A stretch of DNA of 64,000 nucleotides from Betaproteobacteria bacterium Ga0077532 (GCA_001464895.1 LNEE01000019.1:62001-126000), one strand, 5' to 3'; positions 36,652-47,249 are shown, counted from the first letter of the stretch. Translations and numbers: made by a program. Notes: generated by a model from the sequence alone, not told the origin.

Positions 36652-39600
36652 TCAGACCGTCGGCGTGCGCAGGCCGCTCTTCACCATCGCACGGGCGATC
36701 CACTGGGCCGTCACCTTCTCGGCGAGCGAGTTCTGTCCAAGGCGTGCGTTGAGCCCTGCCCAGTCCACGCGGTCCAGCGGCTGGTCCTGGTTGAAGCACG
36801 AGAACACGACACTCTTCTCGCCGGTGACGGGGTCGATCTGCGGCTGGAGACACTGCGCGCAGATCTCCTTCATCATGCATTGCATCGGCGAGTTGATGGA
36901 TCCGATCGCGAAGTGGTGCGGCTTGAGGTGCGCCGCCAGCACGCCGTGACGCGCTGCCGCCACGGCAGCCATCATGCGGTCCGACCCGATCGCGACGACG
37001 CGGTCGGTGTCGGCGAAGTCGATCACGGCCTCGCCGAGTTCGCCCTCGGCGTAGGCCCGCATCGCCTGCACGATGTTGCCGACGTAGGTGCGGTCCTGCG
37101 GGCGCGTCGGCGCGAAGCCGGGCGCCTCGTCGCAACACCAGATCACGACGTCGGCCGCAGCCTCGATCTCCGCCACCTTGTAGCGGTCGATGATCTTCTT
37201 GTAGCCCGCGAAGTACAGGACCTTCGATCCGGCGCGGCGCAGCCCCTGCCCGATGGAGAAGAGCACCGCGTTTCCGAGACCGCCGCCGACGAGCGTGACG
37301 GTCTCACCGCCGACGATCTCGGTCGGCGCCCCCGTCGGGCCCATGAGCACCACGGGTTCACCGGGCTTCAGCACCGCGCAGAGATCCGACGAACCACCCA
37401 TCTCGAGGACGATAGTCGAGACGAGACCGCGCCCGGGATCCACCCACGCCCCCGTCAGCGCGAGCCCTTCCATGGCGAGTCGGGTGTCGTCGACGACCTG
37501 GGCGCGCGTCTCGTAGTTCTGCAGGCGATAGAACTGCCCTGGCTCGAAGCGCCGTGCGGCAAAGGGCGCGTGCAGCACGATCTCGATGATGTTCGGCGTT
37601 AGGCGGATGACCTCGTGCACCGTGGCACGCAGGCCGTCGTCGAGGCGCGCCACGAACGCGGCGTCGTCGAGTGGTGAGGCGGGCGCGACGGACGCCAGTG
37701 CTCGGCTCACCACGGGGTAGCCGCGCTTGGCGCTGCCCATGGCTTTCACGACGTTGCCGAAGAACGAGGGGTGCAGGTCGCCGAAGAAGCTGATGGCGCG
37801 ACCGTCCGCTTCGCGGGCGAGGAGGACGTAGGTCTCGCCCGGCTTCGCGCTGCGCTCCGGCTTCACTGGTTCGCCGGCATCGTTCACCGCACGGAAGTAC
37901 TTGCCGTCCAGCTGGAAGTGATCCGGGTCTTCGCGGGCGGCCACCGTGTTGGGTTGCGTGCCCGCGGCGACCAGGATCGTGCGGGCCGGCAGTTCGACCG
38001 TCGCCGTCGTCTCGGTGCCGTCGGCTGCGGTGCGCTTCGACTTCACGACGAGCGACCGCGCGTGCCCGAAGCCATCGACCTCGACCGCCACCGGCGTGAG
38101 GTTCTCCGCGAACGAGATGCCTTCCTCGAGGGCCTTCTCGACCTCTTCGTGGTTCAGCGTGTAGGCCGGGCTCTCGGCGAGCCGCCGACGATAGGCGATC
38201 GTCACGCCACCCCAAGACTGCAGCAACTCGGCGATGCGCGCATCGCGACCTTCGGCGGCTGCGGCGACCCGCTCCGCGCGGATGGCCCGGGCGTGCGCGA
38301 GAAACTCTTCGCCGATCTCCGTCTCTTCCGGGTTCCAGCGCGCCCGCACGGCGCTCTCGCCGTTCTCCGCCACGAGCGTCTCGTAGCGGCGCAGGAACTT
38401 CTCCACCTGCAGCGGGTAGTACGCCATCGACTCCGTTCCGGTGTCGATGGCGGTGAGTCCGCCACCCACGACCACCACCGGCAGGCGGATCTGCATGTTC
38501 GCCACCGAGTCGGGCTTCGCGGCACCAGTCAGTTGCAATGCCATCAGGAAGTCCGACGCCGTGCGCACACCGCGGGCGAGTCCGTTCGGCATGTCGAGGA
38601 TCGTGGGCTTGCCCGCGCCCGCGCAGAGCGCGATGTGGTCGAAGCCCATCGCGAACGCGTCGTCGACGGTGATCGTGCCGCCGAAGCGCACGCCGCCGTA
38701 CAGCGAGAACTCTCCGCGGCGTTCCAGCAGCATTCGGATCAGCTTCAGGAAGTTCTTGTCCCAGCGCACCGTGATGCCGTACTCGGCCACGCCGCCGAAG
38801 CCCGCCATGACGCGTTCGCCGAGGGGCTCCTGCAGGGTCGTCACGTCACGCACCGGTGTGAACGGCACGCGTTCGCCCGAGATGTCGATGCCGGAAAGCG
38901 CCGGTGGCAGCGGTTCGATCTTGAGACCGTCGATGGCGACCACGAGATGGCCATCGTTGACGAGATGGTGCGACAGCGTGAACCCGGCCGGGCCGGTACC
39001 CACCACCAGCACCCGACGGCCGGTCCGTTCGCGGGGCAGGGGGCGGCGCAGATTCAACGGATTCCAGCGCGTGAGCAGCGAGTACACCTCGAAGCCCCAC
39101 GGGAGTTCGAGGACATCCTTCAGCGTGCGCGTCTCGGCCTGCGGAATGTCGACGGGGTTCTGCTTCTGGTAGATGCACGACTTCATGCAGTCGTTACAGA
39201 TCCGGTGCCCGGTCGCTGCCGCCATCGGGTTGTCCACCACGATCATGGCCAGGGCCGCAATCGGGAACCCTTCGCTCTTCAGCTTCTGGAACTCGGAGAT
39301 GCGTTCCTCCAGCGGGCAGCCGGCGAGCGACACGCCGAAGGGGGACTTCTTGAAGCCCGGCGTCGGTGCCTTCTCGGCGAGTCCGCGCGAGCAGGAGTCC
39401 TTGCCCTGTTCATGGCACCAGATGCAGTAGTTGGTCTGGTCGAGGGCACCGGTGAGATCCATGCCCTTGTCGGTGAGGCCGAAGCCTTCGCGGCGGCGCA
39501 GGTGATGCAGGCGGTGCACCGTCACGCCGTTATCGTCGCGCGTGTCGAGTGGCACGAGGCGCTCGAAGTCGAGCTTTTTCGGCGCCTTGAACATGACGCC

Positions 39601-40155
39601 ATCCGCGTGGAATGCCTGACCCGCAGCCGTGTGTGCGCCCCAGGCGGCGTACTTCAGAGCGATCTCGAGGGCTGCGGCGTTGCCGGCTTCGTCCTGCTGC
39701 CATCGCTGCACGGCCCGGGCGAACGCGAGTTCCGAGAACGGCTCAGCCATGCGATTCGTGAGGTCGGCGCGCAGCGCGTCGCCATCGAACCCCGCTGCTT
39801 CGTCGGCCTTGTGCTTGTTCATCGCCTTGCGTTGCACGAAGAGCCGCTTCACCGCGAACAGCGGGGCGAGATCGTGGTGCCTCCCCGCCAGTGCCTCGGC
39901 TTCGTCGGCGATGCCGAAGAGGTCGGCGAGGAAGTGTTCCAGATACGGCGCCACTTCCAGCAAGAGGGCGGCTTCCGCCTTGCGGTCGAGACTGTCGGGG
40001 TCGAGCCGGGCTTCTGCCAGCCGGAAGGCCAGTGCCGGGTCGTCGCGGGCGACGCGCTGGACGAACGTCTGGTCGAGTTGTTCGAGGCCGTCGCGGCGAT
40101 GCAGGTCGGCGAAGGAGAGTCCGAAGGCGGGGGCGAGAGTCTGGGTGGCGGGCAT
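36652..40155 (-). CDS. Giant flavoprotein: NfnL/GltD-like plus NfnS/PyrK-like fusion
   Basis: 1167 residues. Helical N-terminal region 1-240 with no family I know; then Cys-rich segments C244/C247/C255, C280 and C320/C323/C327 (clusters as in GltD/NfnL); FAD site GTGPAG (386-391) and NADPH site [13 protein letters not shown] (about 561-573); from about 845 a ferredoxin-NADP reductase-like module with NAD site VGGGLGNA (956-963) and a C-terminal C1093, C1099, C1102, C1120 iron-sulfur motif as in PyrK/NfnS. The order matches NfnL fused to NfnS, so NAD(P)H-ferredoxin exchange, perhaps electron bifurcation, is inferred. Annotated relatives exist as uncharacterised oxidoreductases. Confidence 0.8.
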   Translation of the reverse strand: MPATQTLAPAFGLSFADLHRRDGLEQLDQTFVQRVARDDPALAFRLAEARLDPDSLDRKAEAALLLEVAPYLEHFLADLFGIADEAEALAGRHHDLAPLFAVKRLFVQRKAMNKHKADEAAGFDGDALRADLTNRMAEPFSELAFARAVQRWQQDEAGNAAALEIALKYAAWGAHTAAGQAFHADGVMFKAPKKLDFERLVPLDTRDDNGVTVHRLHHLRRREGFGLTDKGMDLTGALDQTNYCIWCHEQGKDSCSRGLAEKAPTPGFKKSPFGVSLAGCPLEERISEFQKLKSEGFPIAALAMIVVDNPMAAATGHRICNDCMKSCIYQKQNPVDIPQAETRTLKDVLELPWGFEVYSLLTRWNPLNLRRPLPRERTGRRVLVVGTGPAGFTLSHHLVNDGHLVVAIDGLKIEPLPPALSGIDISGERVPFTPVRDVTTLQEPLGERVMAGFGGVAEYGITVRWDKNFLKLIRMLLERRGEFSLYGGVRFGGTITVDDAFAMGFDHIALCAGAGKPTILDMPNGLARGVRTASDFLMALQLTGAAKPDSVANMQIRLPVVVVGGGLTAIDTGTESMAYYPLQVEKFLRRYETLVAENGESAVRARWNPEETEIGEEFLAHARAIRAERVAAAAEGRDARIAELLQSWGGVTIAYRRRLAESPAYTLNHEEVEKALEEGISFAENLTPVAVEVDGFGHARSLVVKSKRTAADGTETTATVELPARTILVAAGTQPNTVAAREDPDHFQLDGKYFRAVNDAGEPVKPERSAKPGETYVLLAREADGRAISFFGDLHPSFFGNVVKAMGSAKRGYPVVSRALASVAPASPLDDAAFVARLDDGLRATVHEVIRLTPNIIEIVLHAPFAARRFEPGQFYRLQNYETRAQVVDDTRLAMEGLALTGAWVDPGRGLVSTIVLEMGGSSDLCAVLKPGEPVVLMGPTGAPTEIVGGETVTLVGGGLGNAVLFSIGQGLRRAGSKVLYFAGYKKIIDRYKVAEIEAAADVVIWCCDEAPGFAPTRPQDRTYVGNIVQAMRAYAEGELGEAVIDFADTDRVVAIGSDRMMAAVAAARHGVLAAHLKPHHFAIGSINSPMQCMMKEICAQCLQPQIDPVTGEKSVVFSCFNQDQPLDRVDWAGLNARLGQNSLAEKVTAQWIARAMVKSGLRTPTV

Positions 40156-40240
40156 GGACGAGGCTGGAAGGATGGGGCCTGGCGTGTTCGCAACCGGGTG
40201 AGGGCAGGCGCGCCGGGCAGGTCGCTGAGCGGGACGTCGG

Positions 40241-40246
40241 ATTATA
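40241..40246 (-). promoter_or_regulatory. Candidate -10 element of the Nfn-like fusion gene
   Basis: Perfect TATAAT on the minus strand followed by CCGACG, 85 bases before the ATG at 40155. The 348-base gap between this gene and the GntR gene (40156-40503) holds this site and the plus-strand palindrome described next; I see nothing else in it. Confidence 0.45.
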
Positions 40247-40347
40247 GCGGTGGCCGTCGGCGCCGGGCATGCCGGACGCGTCGCTCGTCATGGGTGTCGG
40301 CGCCATTCCCACCTCGGAACATGGCCATCCGTCGAGCGGCGTCGATA

Positions 40348-40377
40348 TTGTGAATTCTGAATTCAGAATGCTAATAT
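40348..40377 (+). promoter_or_regulatory. Promoter with palindromic operator in its spacer (GntR gene)
   Basis: TTGTGA (40348-40353), 18-base spacer, TAATAT (40372-40377). The perfect 16-base palindrome ATTCTGAATTCAGAAT occupies 40354-40369, almost the whole spacer. The region is locally A+T-rich compared with its surroundings. The first downstream gene is a GntR/FCD regulator, so autorepression by occlusion is the simplest reading. The palindrome also lies about 110 bases from the minus-strand -10, so it might affect that gene too. Confidence 0.6.
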
Positions 40378-40503
40378 TCGCTGCTCGGACGTTTGGGCGG
40401 AAGCCTGGTTTCGGCGGTCCGGTGTGGGCACCCCAGGCCCGCTCGAACCGCGAGCTCGCGCTCGCACCCGGTCTCTTCACCACCCAGCGCCAGCTCCCAG
40501 GCA

Positions 40504-41214
40504 ATGCGAACCCTCTCTCCCCAGCGCACGCTCGTCGAACAGGTCTACGAGGCGATCCTCTCCGAGATCTCGGCCGGAAAACTCGGACCGGATCAGCGCC
40601 TCATCCAGGAGGAACTGGCGGAGTCGCTCGGGGTGTCGCGGCAGCCTGTTCAACAGGCGCTTCTGCTCCTTCGCAGTCATGGCCTGCTCTGCGATGCGCC
40701 CGGCCGCGGTCTGATGGTGGCGCCGCTCGACACCGAATACGTTCGCAATCTCTACGAGGTACGCGCAGTGCTCGACGGTCTCGGCAGCGCCAAGGCGGCC
40801 GAGCGTGGCAGCGAGACGGCCCGCAAGGAGGGCGCCGGGTTCATCGCCCGCGGTCGCGCGGCGGTCGCGAGCCGCTCCATCGCCCGCATGATCACGACGG
40901 ACATGGATTTCCATTTCTTCCTCTATGGCCTGTCCGGCAATCCGCTCGTGGCGGAATCGTCCGCGGCGCACTGGAGCTACCTGCGACGGGTCATGGGCGA
41001 GGTGCTGCTGCGCGGCGAGACGCCGGGGCAGATCTGGGATCAGCACGAGGCCATCCTCGCTGCCGTGTGCGCGGCAGATCCCGCCGAGGCCGAGAGGCTC
41101 GCGCGTGCGCACATCTCGCACGCGTCCGACGCACTCGTCGGGCGGCTCGTCGACCAGCCGGCGTCCGAAAGCGCCCCGAAGTCATCCACCCGTCGCGCGA
41201 AAGCACGACGCTGA
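40504..41214 (+). CDS. GntR-family transcriptional regulator (FCD subfamily)
   Basis: 236 residues from ATG 40504. Winged helix 8-72 (LVEQVYEAILSEISAGKL, ELAESLGVSRQPVQQALLLL, GLMVAPL) and an FCD effector domain (about 78-215: YEVRAVLDGLGSAKAAER, DMDFHFFLYGLSGNPLV, WDQHEAILAAV). The effector is typically a carboxylic acid and a metal. The palindrome 135 bases upstream is its likely operator. The following ligase and thiamine-diphosphate enzyme are the probable regulated genes. Confidence 0.92.
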   Translation: MRTLSPQRTLVEQVYEAILSEISAGKLGPDQRLIQEELAESLGVSRQPVQQALLLLRSHGLLCDAPGRGLMVAPLDTEYVRNLYEVRAVLDGLGSAKAAERGSETARKEGAGFIARGRAAVASRSIARMITTDMDFHFFLYGLSGNPLVAESSAAHWSYLRRVMGEVLLRGETPGQIWDQHEAILAAVCAADPAEAERLARAHISHASDALVGRLVDQPASESAPKSSTRRAKARR

Positions 41215-41268
41215 AATCTCGCGCGAAGACGCGACGACCCTCATTCCTGAACGCACCCCACCTGGACC

Positions 41269-42921
41269 ATGGACCTGCTCGAGCTCGGCACGCTTCACGA
41301 CACCCTCCTGCGCACCGTGCGCCAGTACGGCGACCGCCCCGCCTATGCCGTCCCGCCCATGCCCGGACGCGACTACCACCCCGATGGCTGGGAGATCACC
41401 TGGCACCAGACGCTGGAAGGCGTCGAGCGCATGCGGGAGATCTACGCGCGCGCGGGCTATGGACTCGGTCACCGCATCTCGATCCTGTTCGCGCAGCGGC
41501 CCGAGTTCTTCTTCCACTGGTACGCACTGAATGCGCTCGGCGTGAGCGTCGTCACGATCAATCCCGACTATCGCCGCGACGAGATCCGCTACGTCGTCGA
41601 GCACTCGGAATCCAGCCTGCTGGTCGGCGTCGACAGCCGGCGCGAGGACATGCAGGCGGTGGTGGACGAGATCGGTGGCGGGCTCTCGCTGGTCTCGTTC
41701 GATCGCTTTCCCGACGTGCTTCCCCGGCCGTCGACCGCAGCGCGTACCGGCACGCCTGACGGCGCGACCGAGGCCGGATTGCTCTACACGTCGGGGACCA
41801 CCGGGCGCCCGAAGGGCTGCATCCTCACCAACGAGTACTTCCACACCTTCGGGACCTGCTATCTCGAACTCGGCGGTCGCCTCACGATGCGTCCCGGCGA
41901 GGAACGCATGTACAACCCGCTGCCGCTGCACCACGCCAACTGCCTCTCGGTGTCGGCGCCGGCGATGCTGCTGTCCGGCGGCTGCCTGATCTTCCCCGAC
42001 CGCTTCCACGCGGGCACGTGGTGGCGCGATCTCGTGGCGACGCGCGCCACCATCGCGCAGTTCCAGGGGATCATCCCGAACATCCTGCTGAAGCTGCCGC
42101 CGTGCCCCGAGGAAACCGCGCACAACGTCCGCTTCTCGCTGTGCGCCGGCGTGGAGCCCAGCCAGCACGAGGTCTTCGAGAAGCGCTTCGGCTTCCCCGT
42201 CGTCGAGATGTGGGCGATGACGGAGACCGGTCGGCTCATCAGCGACAACCACGAACCGCGATCCATCCACACGCGCGCCTTCGGTCGGACGAACGCCTGG
42301 GTCGAGGCGCGGGCCGTCGACGACAACGGCGTCGAGCAGCCGCCCGGTGTCCCGGGCGAGTTCGTGATACGCCACAGCGAGGCGACGCCGCGGAAGGGCT
42401 TCTTCTCGGGCTATCTCAAGAACGACGAAGCGACCGACGACGCGTGGCGCGATGGCTGGTTCCACACGGGCGACGTCGTCGTGCGCGACGCCTCCGGTCT
42501 CTTCGCGTTCGTCGATCGCAAGAAGAACATCATCCGCCGGTCGGGCGAGAACATCGCGGCCGCCGAGGTCGAGGCGTGCATCACCGCGCACGACCGCGTG
42601 AAGCAGGTGGCGGTGATCGCGGCGCCCGACGAAGTGCGCGAGGAGGAGATCATGGCCTGCGTGATCGTGAAACCCGGCGTAGACGTCGCAGACGCGGCCG
42701 CGCGCGAAGCGCTCGCGAAGGACATCTTCGCGTGGTGCCACGAACGCATGGCCTACTTCAAGGCGCCGGGTTGGATCCTCTTCGTCGACAGTCTGCCGAT
42801 GGGCACGTCGGCGAAGGTCCAGAAGATCCACATCTTTCCGCCCGGGGTCGATCCGCGCGCCACGCCCGGTGCCATCGACCTGCGCAAATCCAAGAAACAG
42901 AAGCCCGGCGCGCCGCGCTGA
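41269..42921 (+). CDS. ATP-dependent acyl-CoA ligase (AMP-binding)
   Basis: 550 residues of the ANL superfamily. P-loop YTSGTTGRPKG (173-183), WAMTETG, GWFHTGDVV, and the C-terminal catalytic lysine region GTSAKVQKIHIF. Makes an acyl-CoA from a carboxylic acid; closest recall is the crotonobetaine/carnitine-CoA ligase-like group, substrate unproven. Starts 54 bases after the GntR stop; the next gene is a thiamine-diphosphate enzyme. Confidence 0.9.
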   Translation: MDLLELGTLHDTLLRTVRQYGDRPAYAVPPMPGRDYHPDGWEITWHQTLEGVERMREIYARAGYGLGHRISILFAQRPEFFFHWYALNALGVSVVTINPDYRRDEIRYVVEHSESSLLVGVDSRREDMQAVVDEIGGGLSLVSFDRFPDVLPRPSTAARTGTPDGATEAGLLYTSGTTGRPKGCILTNEYFHTFGTCYLELGGRLTMRPGEERMYNPLPLHHANCLSVSAPAMLLSGGCLIFPDRFHAGTWWRDLVATRATIAQFQGIIPNILLKLPPCPEETAHNVRFSLCAGVEPSQHEVFEKRFGFPVVEMWAMTETGRLISDNHEPRSIHTRAFGRTNAWVEARAVDDNGVEQPPGVPGEFVIRHSEATPRKGFFSGYLKNDEATDDAWRDGWFHTGDVVVRDASGLFAFVDRKKNIIRRSGENIAAAEVEACITAHDRVKQVAVIAAPDEVREEEIMACVIVKPGVDVADAAAREALAKDIFAWCHERMAYFKAPGWILFVDSLPMGTSAKVQKIHIFPPGVDPRATPGAIDLRKSKKQKPGAPR

Positions 42922-42943
42922 ATCCCGCACGAGGATCCCGATC

Positions 42944-44680
42944 ATGACCCCACCCCCACTCACCGCCGACTGCGCTGCAGGTGTCATCGCGCGCTTTCTC
43001 AAGGCCCGCGGCGTCGATCGCATCTTCGCGCTCTGCGGCGGCCACATCATGCCGATCTGGATGCGCGCCGACGCCGAAGGCATCCGGATCATCGACGTGC
43101 GCGATGAGCGTGCCGCGGTCTACATGGCGCACGCGCACAGCGAACTGACCGGCGGACTGGGCGTGGCGCTGGTCACGGCCGGCCCCGGCCTCACCAATGC
43201 GATGACGGGCATCGCGAACGCGCACATCGCGCGCGCGTCCGTCCTCGTGCTGTCGGGCGGTCCGCCGCGCGCGCAGGAGAATCGGGGCGGCTTGCAGGAT
43301 CTGCCGCATACCGACCTCGTGCGGCCGATCACGCGCTATGCGCGCACGGTGCGCGAGCCGGCGCTCGTGCTGCAGGAACTGGACGAGGCGGTGTCCCGCG
43401 CGATGGGGCAGGGCGGCGAGCCCGGACCCGTCTATCTCGATTTCCCCACCGACACGCTGCGTGGCGACGTGCCGCGGGCCGTGCAACTCGACGAGCACTT
43501 CCGCGCCAAGCCGCGGCCCGTGCTGCAGCCCGCCGCGGCCGATGTCGCCGCCGCCGTGGAGTTGCTCTGGTCGGCGAAGCGTCCGCTGGTGATCACCGGA
43601 CGCGGCGTGCGCGGGGCGGGCACTGAACTGCGCGCGTTCCTCGATCGGCTCGGGGCACCTTGCCTCGACACCGGCGAGAGTCGGGGCGTGCTGCCCGACG
43701 ATCATCCGTCGGTCGTGGCGGCCATGCGCGGCGCGATCATGGGCGAGGCCGACGTCGTCGTGACGGTCGGTCGTCGCCTCGACTTCCAGCTCGCCTACGG
43801 ATCGCCGGCGGTGTTCGGTGCTGCCCGTTTTCTGCGCATCGGCGATGCGCCCTCGGAACTCCGGGACAACCGTCGTGGCGAGGTCGAGATATTCGCCCAG
43901 CCTGCGGCGACGCTGGCAGCCATCGTTGCTCAGGCCGGTGACCGTGCGTCATCGGTGGATCGCGAATGGGCCGACGGCATGCGCCGGAAGCACGAGGAGC
44001 GCGCGCAGAAGCTCCGCACCTCGATGCAGAACGCGCCGTCCGATGCCGACGGTCGCATCCATCCGAACCGCGTGCTCGCCGAACTGCAAAAGCAGTTGCG
44101 CCCGGATGCCGTGGTGGTGGCCGATGGCGGTGACTTCCTCAGCTTCGCGCGCGTGGGGCTGTCGAGCGCGACGTATCTGGATCCGGGATCGCTCGGCTGC
44201 ATCGGCATCGGCACGCCCTTCGGAATCGCGGCGAGTCTGGCCTTCCCCGAGAAGCAAGTGGTGGTGGCCACGGGCGACGGCGCGTTCGGCTTCAACGCGA
44301 TGGAGATCGACACCGCAGTTCGCCACAAGGCGCCACTGCTCGTGGTCGTGGCGAACAACGGGGCGTGGCAGATCGAGGTCCACGACCAGACCGACACGCA
44401 CGGCAAGGTGGTCGGAACGCGGTTGCAGTTCTCCGATCATGCCGCGATGGCGCGGGCGTTCGGCATGCACGGCGAACGGGTCGAGCGGGTCGAGGATCTC
44501 CCCGGCGCGATCGAACGTGCGCTGGCGAATCGCCCGGCGCTCCTGGATGTCGTGGTGTCGCCGGAGGCGAGGTCTTCCGACGGGAAGTCCGGGCTCGCGT
44601 GGGTGCCGGATCTGCAGCCGCTCGCGGCGTGGGACGATGCCGAGCGGGCGTGGCGCGCCGGCGAACCGAAGCACCGATAG
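42944..44680 (+). CDS. Thiamine-diphosphate-dependent enzyme (acetolactate synthase/2-hydroxyacyl-CoA lyase-like)
   Basis: 578 residues from ATG 42944 (GAGG ten bases upstream); a longer frame from 42869 would overlap the ligase. Catalytic Glu55 in RDERAAVY and the diphosphate motif G444-D-G446 ending in VVANN. Three-domain POX/ALS fold. Because it is paired with a CoA ligase, a lyase or decarboxylase acting on a 2-hydroxyacyl- or oxalyl-CoA is possible; acetolactate synthase is less likely since no regulatory subunit is near. Convergent with pyrD, nine bases apart. Confidence 0.85.
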   Translation: MTPPPLTADCAAGVIARFLKARGVDRIFALCGGHIMPIWMRADAEGIRIIDVRDERAAVYMAHAHSELTGGLGVALVTAGPGLTNAMTGIANAHIARASVLVLSGGPPRAQENRGGLQDLPHTDLVRPITRYARTVREPALVLQELDEAVSRAMGQGGEPGPVYLDFPTDTLRGDVPRAVQLDEHFRAKPRPVLQPAAADVAAAVELLWSAKRPLVITGRGVRGAGTELRAFLDRLGAPCLDTGESRGVLPDDHPSVVAAMRGAIMGEADVVVTVGRRLDFQLAYGSPAVFGAARFLRIGDAPSELRDNRRGEVEIFAQPAATLAAIVAQAGDRASSVDREWADGMRRKHEERAQKLRTSMQNAPSDADGRIHPNRVLAELQKQLRPDAVVVADGGDFLSFARVGLSSATYLDPGSLGCIGIGTPFGIAASLAFPEKQVVVATGDGAFGFNAMEIDTAVRHKAPLLVVVANNGAWQIEVHDQTDTHGKVVGTRLQFSDHAAMARAFGMHGERVERVEDLPGAIERALANRPALLDVVVSPEARSSDGKSGLAWVPDLQPLAAWDDAERAWRAGEPKHR

Positions 44681-44689
44681 ACGCGGTGG

Positions 44690-45706
44690 TCAGCTAAGTG
44701 CGTGGATTGCTTCGCGGACGAGGGCCGGTCCGCGGTAGATGAGGCCGGAGTAGATCTGCACGAGGGTGGCCCCCGCATCGATTTTTTCGCGGGCGTCGGT
44801 GCCGCTCAGGATGCCGCCGGCGGCGATGATCGGGAGGCGTCCGCCCAGTCGCTTCGAAAGCCCGCGCACCACGGCGGTCGATCGCTCCCGTACCGGCGCG
44901 CCGCTGAGTCCGCCGGCTTCGTCTCCGTGCGGAAGACCTGCGACGCCATCGCGCGAGAGCGTCGTGTTGGTGGCGATCACTGCATCCATACCGGTCGAGA
45001 CGAGGACGTCGGCGATCGCATCCAGCTGCGATTCGTCGAGGTCGGGTGCGATCTTCACGGCGAGCGGTACGCGCTTGCTGTGCGTCGCGGCGAGTGCGCT
45101 CTGTTCTTCCTTGAGCGAACGCAGCAGGCCGAGCAGCGCGTCGCCTTCCTGCAGCGAACGGAGATTCTTCGTGTTCGGCGACGAGATGTTCACCGTCACG
45201 TAGTCGGCGCGCGCGTAGACCTTGCGAAGACAGGCGAGGTAGTCGTCCGCAGCCCGTTCGATGGGAGTGTCGAAGTTCTTCCCGATGTTGATGCCGAGGA
45301 TGCCGCGATAGCGGATCGCGGCGGCATTGGCGAGGAGCCCGTCGACACCGCCGTTGTTGAAACCCATGCGGTTGATGATGGCGCGGGCCTCGGGCAGCCG
45401 GAACAGGCGCGGGCGCGGATTGCCTGGCTGCGGGCGCGGTGTCACGGTGCCCACCTCGAGGAATCCGAAACCGAAGCTCGCGAGGCCGTCGACGTGGGCG
45501 GCGTTCTTGTCGAGACCGGCGGCGAGCCCCACGGGGTTCGGAAACGCGAGTCCCATGCATTCGACGGTGCGACCCGGAAGCGCTTCCGGCGCGCGGGTGA
45601 GACCGAGGCGCGCGGCGGTGTCGAGCAGGCGGAAGGTCAGGTCGTGGGCCGTCTCGCCATCGAGCCGGAAAAGCAGCGGGCGCAGCCACGGGTACAGCGC
45701 GCTCAT
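44690..45706 (-). CDS. pyrD: Dihydroorotate dehydrogenase, class 2 (quinone)
   Basis: Oxidises dihydroorotate to orotate with ubiquinone, at the inner membrane. 338 residues. The N-terminal helices ([21 protein letters not shown]) make the membrane-binding tunnel; catalytic Ser175 is in [11 protein letters not shown]/phosphate residues appear in [14 protein letters not shown]. The ATG at 45706 overlaps the stop of the upstream enoyl-CoA hydratase-like gene as ATGA. Confidence 0.97.
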   Translation of the reverse strand: MSALYPWLRPLLFRLDGETAHDLTFRLLDTAARLGLTRAPEALPGRTVECMGLAFPNPVGLAAGLDKNAAHVDGLASFGFGFLEVGTVTPRPQPGNPRPRLFRLPEARAIINRMGFNNGGVDGLLANAAAIRYRGILGINIGKNFDTPIERAADDYLACLRKVYARADYVTVNISSPNTKNLRSLQEGDALLGLLRSLKEEQSALAATHSKRVPLAVKIAPDLDESQLDAIADVLVSTGMDAVIATNTTLSRDGVAGLPHGDEAGGLSGAPVRERSTAVVRGLSKRLGGRLPIIAAGGILSGTDAREKIDAGATLVQIYSGLIYRGPALVREAIHALS

Positions 45707-46488
45707 CGGCCCGTGAACCGGCCGGGGCGGCGTTCGATGAAGGCGCGCATGCCCTCTGAAGCGTCCTCGGTGCGGAGTAGTCGCTGCATTTCGGGCATGA
45801 GGCGAGGAATCTCGGCGAGCTCGCCTTCGGCGCGGGCCTTCCGCGCGGACGACAGCGTGGCGGCAACCCCCTGGGGTGCCTGGCGCGCAATGTTCGTCGC
45901 GATCGCCATCGCCCGATCGAGCTGGGTGCCGTCAGGGACGATCTCCTGTACGAGCCCGATGCGCTGGGCCTCGGCAGCATCGAAGGGGTCGCCCGTCAGG
46001 AGCCAGCGCATGGCGTTGCCCCATCCCGCTTCCTGGACGAACCGGATCGTCGCGCCACCGATCGGATAGATGCCGCGCAGGATCTCGATCTGGGCGAAGC
46101 GCGTGCTGGCGGCGGCGATGCGGATGTCCGCCGCGAGCAGCAATTCGATGCCGATCGTCAGGCAATGCCCCTGGACCGCCATCACCAGCGGCTTCGTGAG
46201 GATGCGGCCTGCGTCGAGGCCCAGGGGGTCGATGCCGCCCTCGGGGAGCGGCGGACGCCGGTTCTCGGCGAAGTGGGGCGTCCACTGCGGGAGGTCGATG
46301 CCGCCGGTGAAGTGGTCGCCATGGGCGAAGAGCACGCCGCAGCGGAGTTCGGGATCGCGCTGGAGTTCGCCCAGGGCGGTGGACAGCGCCAGGTACATGT
46401 CGACGTCGACGGCGTTGCGCTTGGCGACCCGGTCGAGGCCGATCATCAGGACGCCGTCGCGGCGTTCCGTGGAGACATTTCCGTTCAT
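45703..46488 (-). CDS. Enoyl-CoA hydratase/isomerase family protein (crotonase)
   Basis: 261 residues. Crotonase fold: [14 protein letters not shown] (first oxyanion region), [24 protein letters not shown] (second oxyanion, with Glu), then [10 protein letters not shown]. The usual second catalytic Glu region is partly altered (Ile-Glu-Ile-Leu precedes it), so hydratase activity is likely but not certain. It lies between bpt and pyrD and shares a 4-base overlap with pyrD. Confidence 0.87.
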   Translation of the reverse strand: MNGNVSTERRDGVLMIGLDRVAKRNAVDVDMYLALSTALGELQRDPELRCGVLFAHGDHFTGGIDLPQWTPHFAENRRPPLPEGGIDPLGLDAGRILTKPLVMAVQGHCLTIGIELLLAADIRIAAASTRFAQIEILRGIYPIGGATIRFVQEAGWGNAMRWLLTGDPFDAAEAQRIGLVQEIVPDGTQLDRAMAIATNIARQAPQGVAATLSSARKARAEGELAEIPRLMPEMQRLLRTEDASEGMRAFIERRPGRFTGR

Positions 46489-46514
46489 GGGTCTGCGGTC
46501 AGGGGTGGCGCGTC

Positions 46515-47249
46515 TCAGGTTGTGGTCGCGTCGAGGCGTTGCCACGCGCCGCCCACCAGGCCTTCGATGGGGCGGAAATTCACCTTGTAGGCCATCTTGC
46601 GACTCTCGGCGATCCAGTAGCCGAGGTACAGGTGCGGCAGGCCGAGCTGCCGGCAGAGTTCGATCTGCCAGAGCACGTTGTATGTGCCGAGGCTGGCACC
46701 GGGGCGGTCCGGTTCGAAGAACGTGTACACCGACGAGATGCCGTCCTCGAGCCGGTCGATGATGCTCACCATGCACAACTCGCCCTGGTCGCGGAATTCC
46801 ACCAGGTTCGACCGCACGTTGCTCTGCAGGAGGAAGTGGCGGTATTGCTCGCGGGAGTCGTGGTCCATGCCGCCACCGAAGTGCCGCGCCGACTGGTACC
46901 GGAGGTACAGGGCGTAGTGCTCAGCACTGTACTTGAGATCGAGGATGCGGGCATCGAGGCCGGCGTGGCGCTGGCGGGCCCGGCGTTGCGAGCGCGTGGA
47001 GGCGAACTCGTCGACGAGGATCCGGACCGGGACGCAGGCACGGCAGCTGTCGCAATAGGGACGGTACGTGAAGGCTCCGCTGCGGCGGAACCCGGCGCGG
47101 ACCAGCTCGCTGTAGACGTGGGCGTCGATGGCGTGGCTGGGCGTGGCGACCTGGGAGCGCGCGAGCCGGTCGGCGAGATAGCTGCACGGATACGGCGCCG
47201 TGGCGTAGAACTGCAGCACCGAGAAGGGCAGATCGTTCAGCTGGGTCAT
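46515..47249 (-). CDS. bpt: Aspartate/glutamate leucyltransferase (Bpt)
   Basis: Transfers Leu to N-terminal Asp/Glu, creating an N-degron for ClpS/ClpAP. 244 residues. Four conserved cysteine-rich and aromatic blocks: [16 protein letters not shown] near the start, [16 protein letters not shown], and the C-terminal GNAT-like [24 protein letters not shown]. Start ATG 47249 overlaps aat by four bases: the two N-end rule transferases form an operon. Confidence 0.95.
   Translation of the reverse strand: MTQLNDLPFSVLQFYATAPYPCSYLADRLARSQVATPSHAIDAHVYSELVRAGFRRSGAFTYRPYCDSCRACVPVRILVDEFASTRSQRRARQRHAGLDARILDLKYSAEHYALYLRYQSARHFGGGMDHDSREQYRHFLLQSNVRSNLVEFRDQGELCMVSIIDRLEDGISSVYTFFEPDRPGASLGTYNVLWQIELCRQLGLPHLYLGYWIAESRKMAYKVNFRPIEGLVGGAWQRLDATTT

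Noticed and set aside
37771..40353. 860-codon plus-strand frame opposite the Nfn-like gene
   Set aside because: Antisense shadow; the minus strand encodes the cofactor sites.
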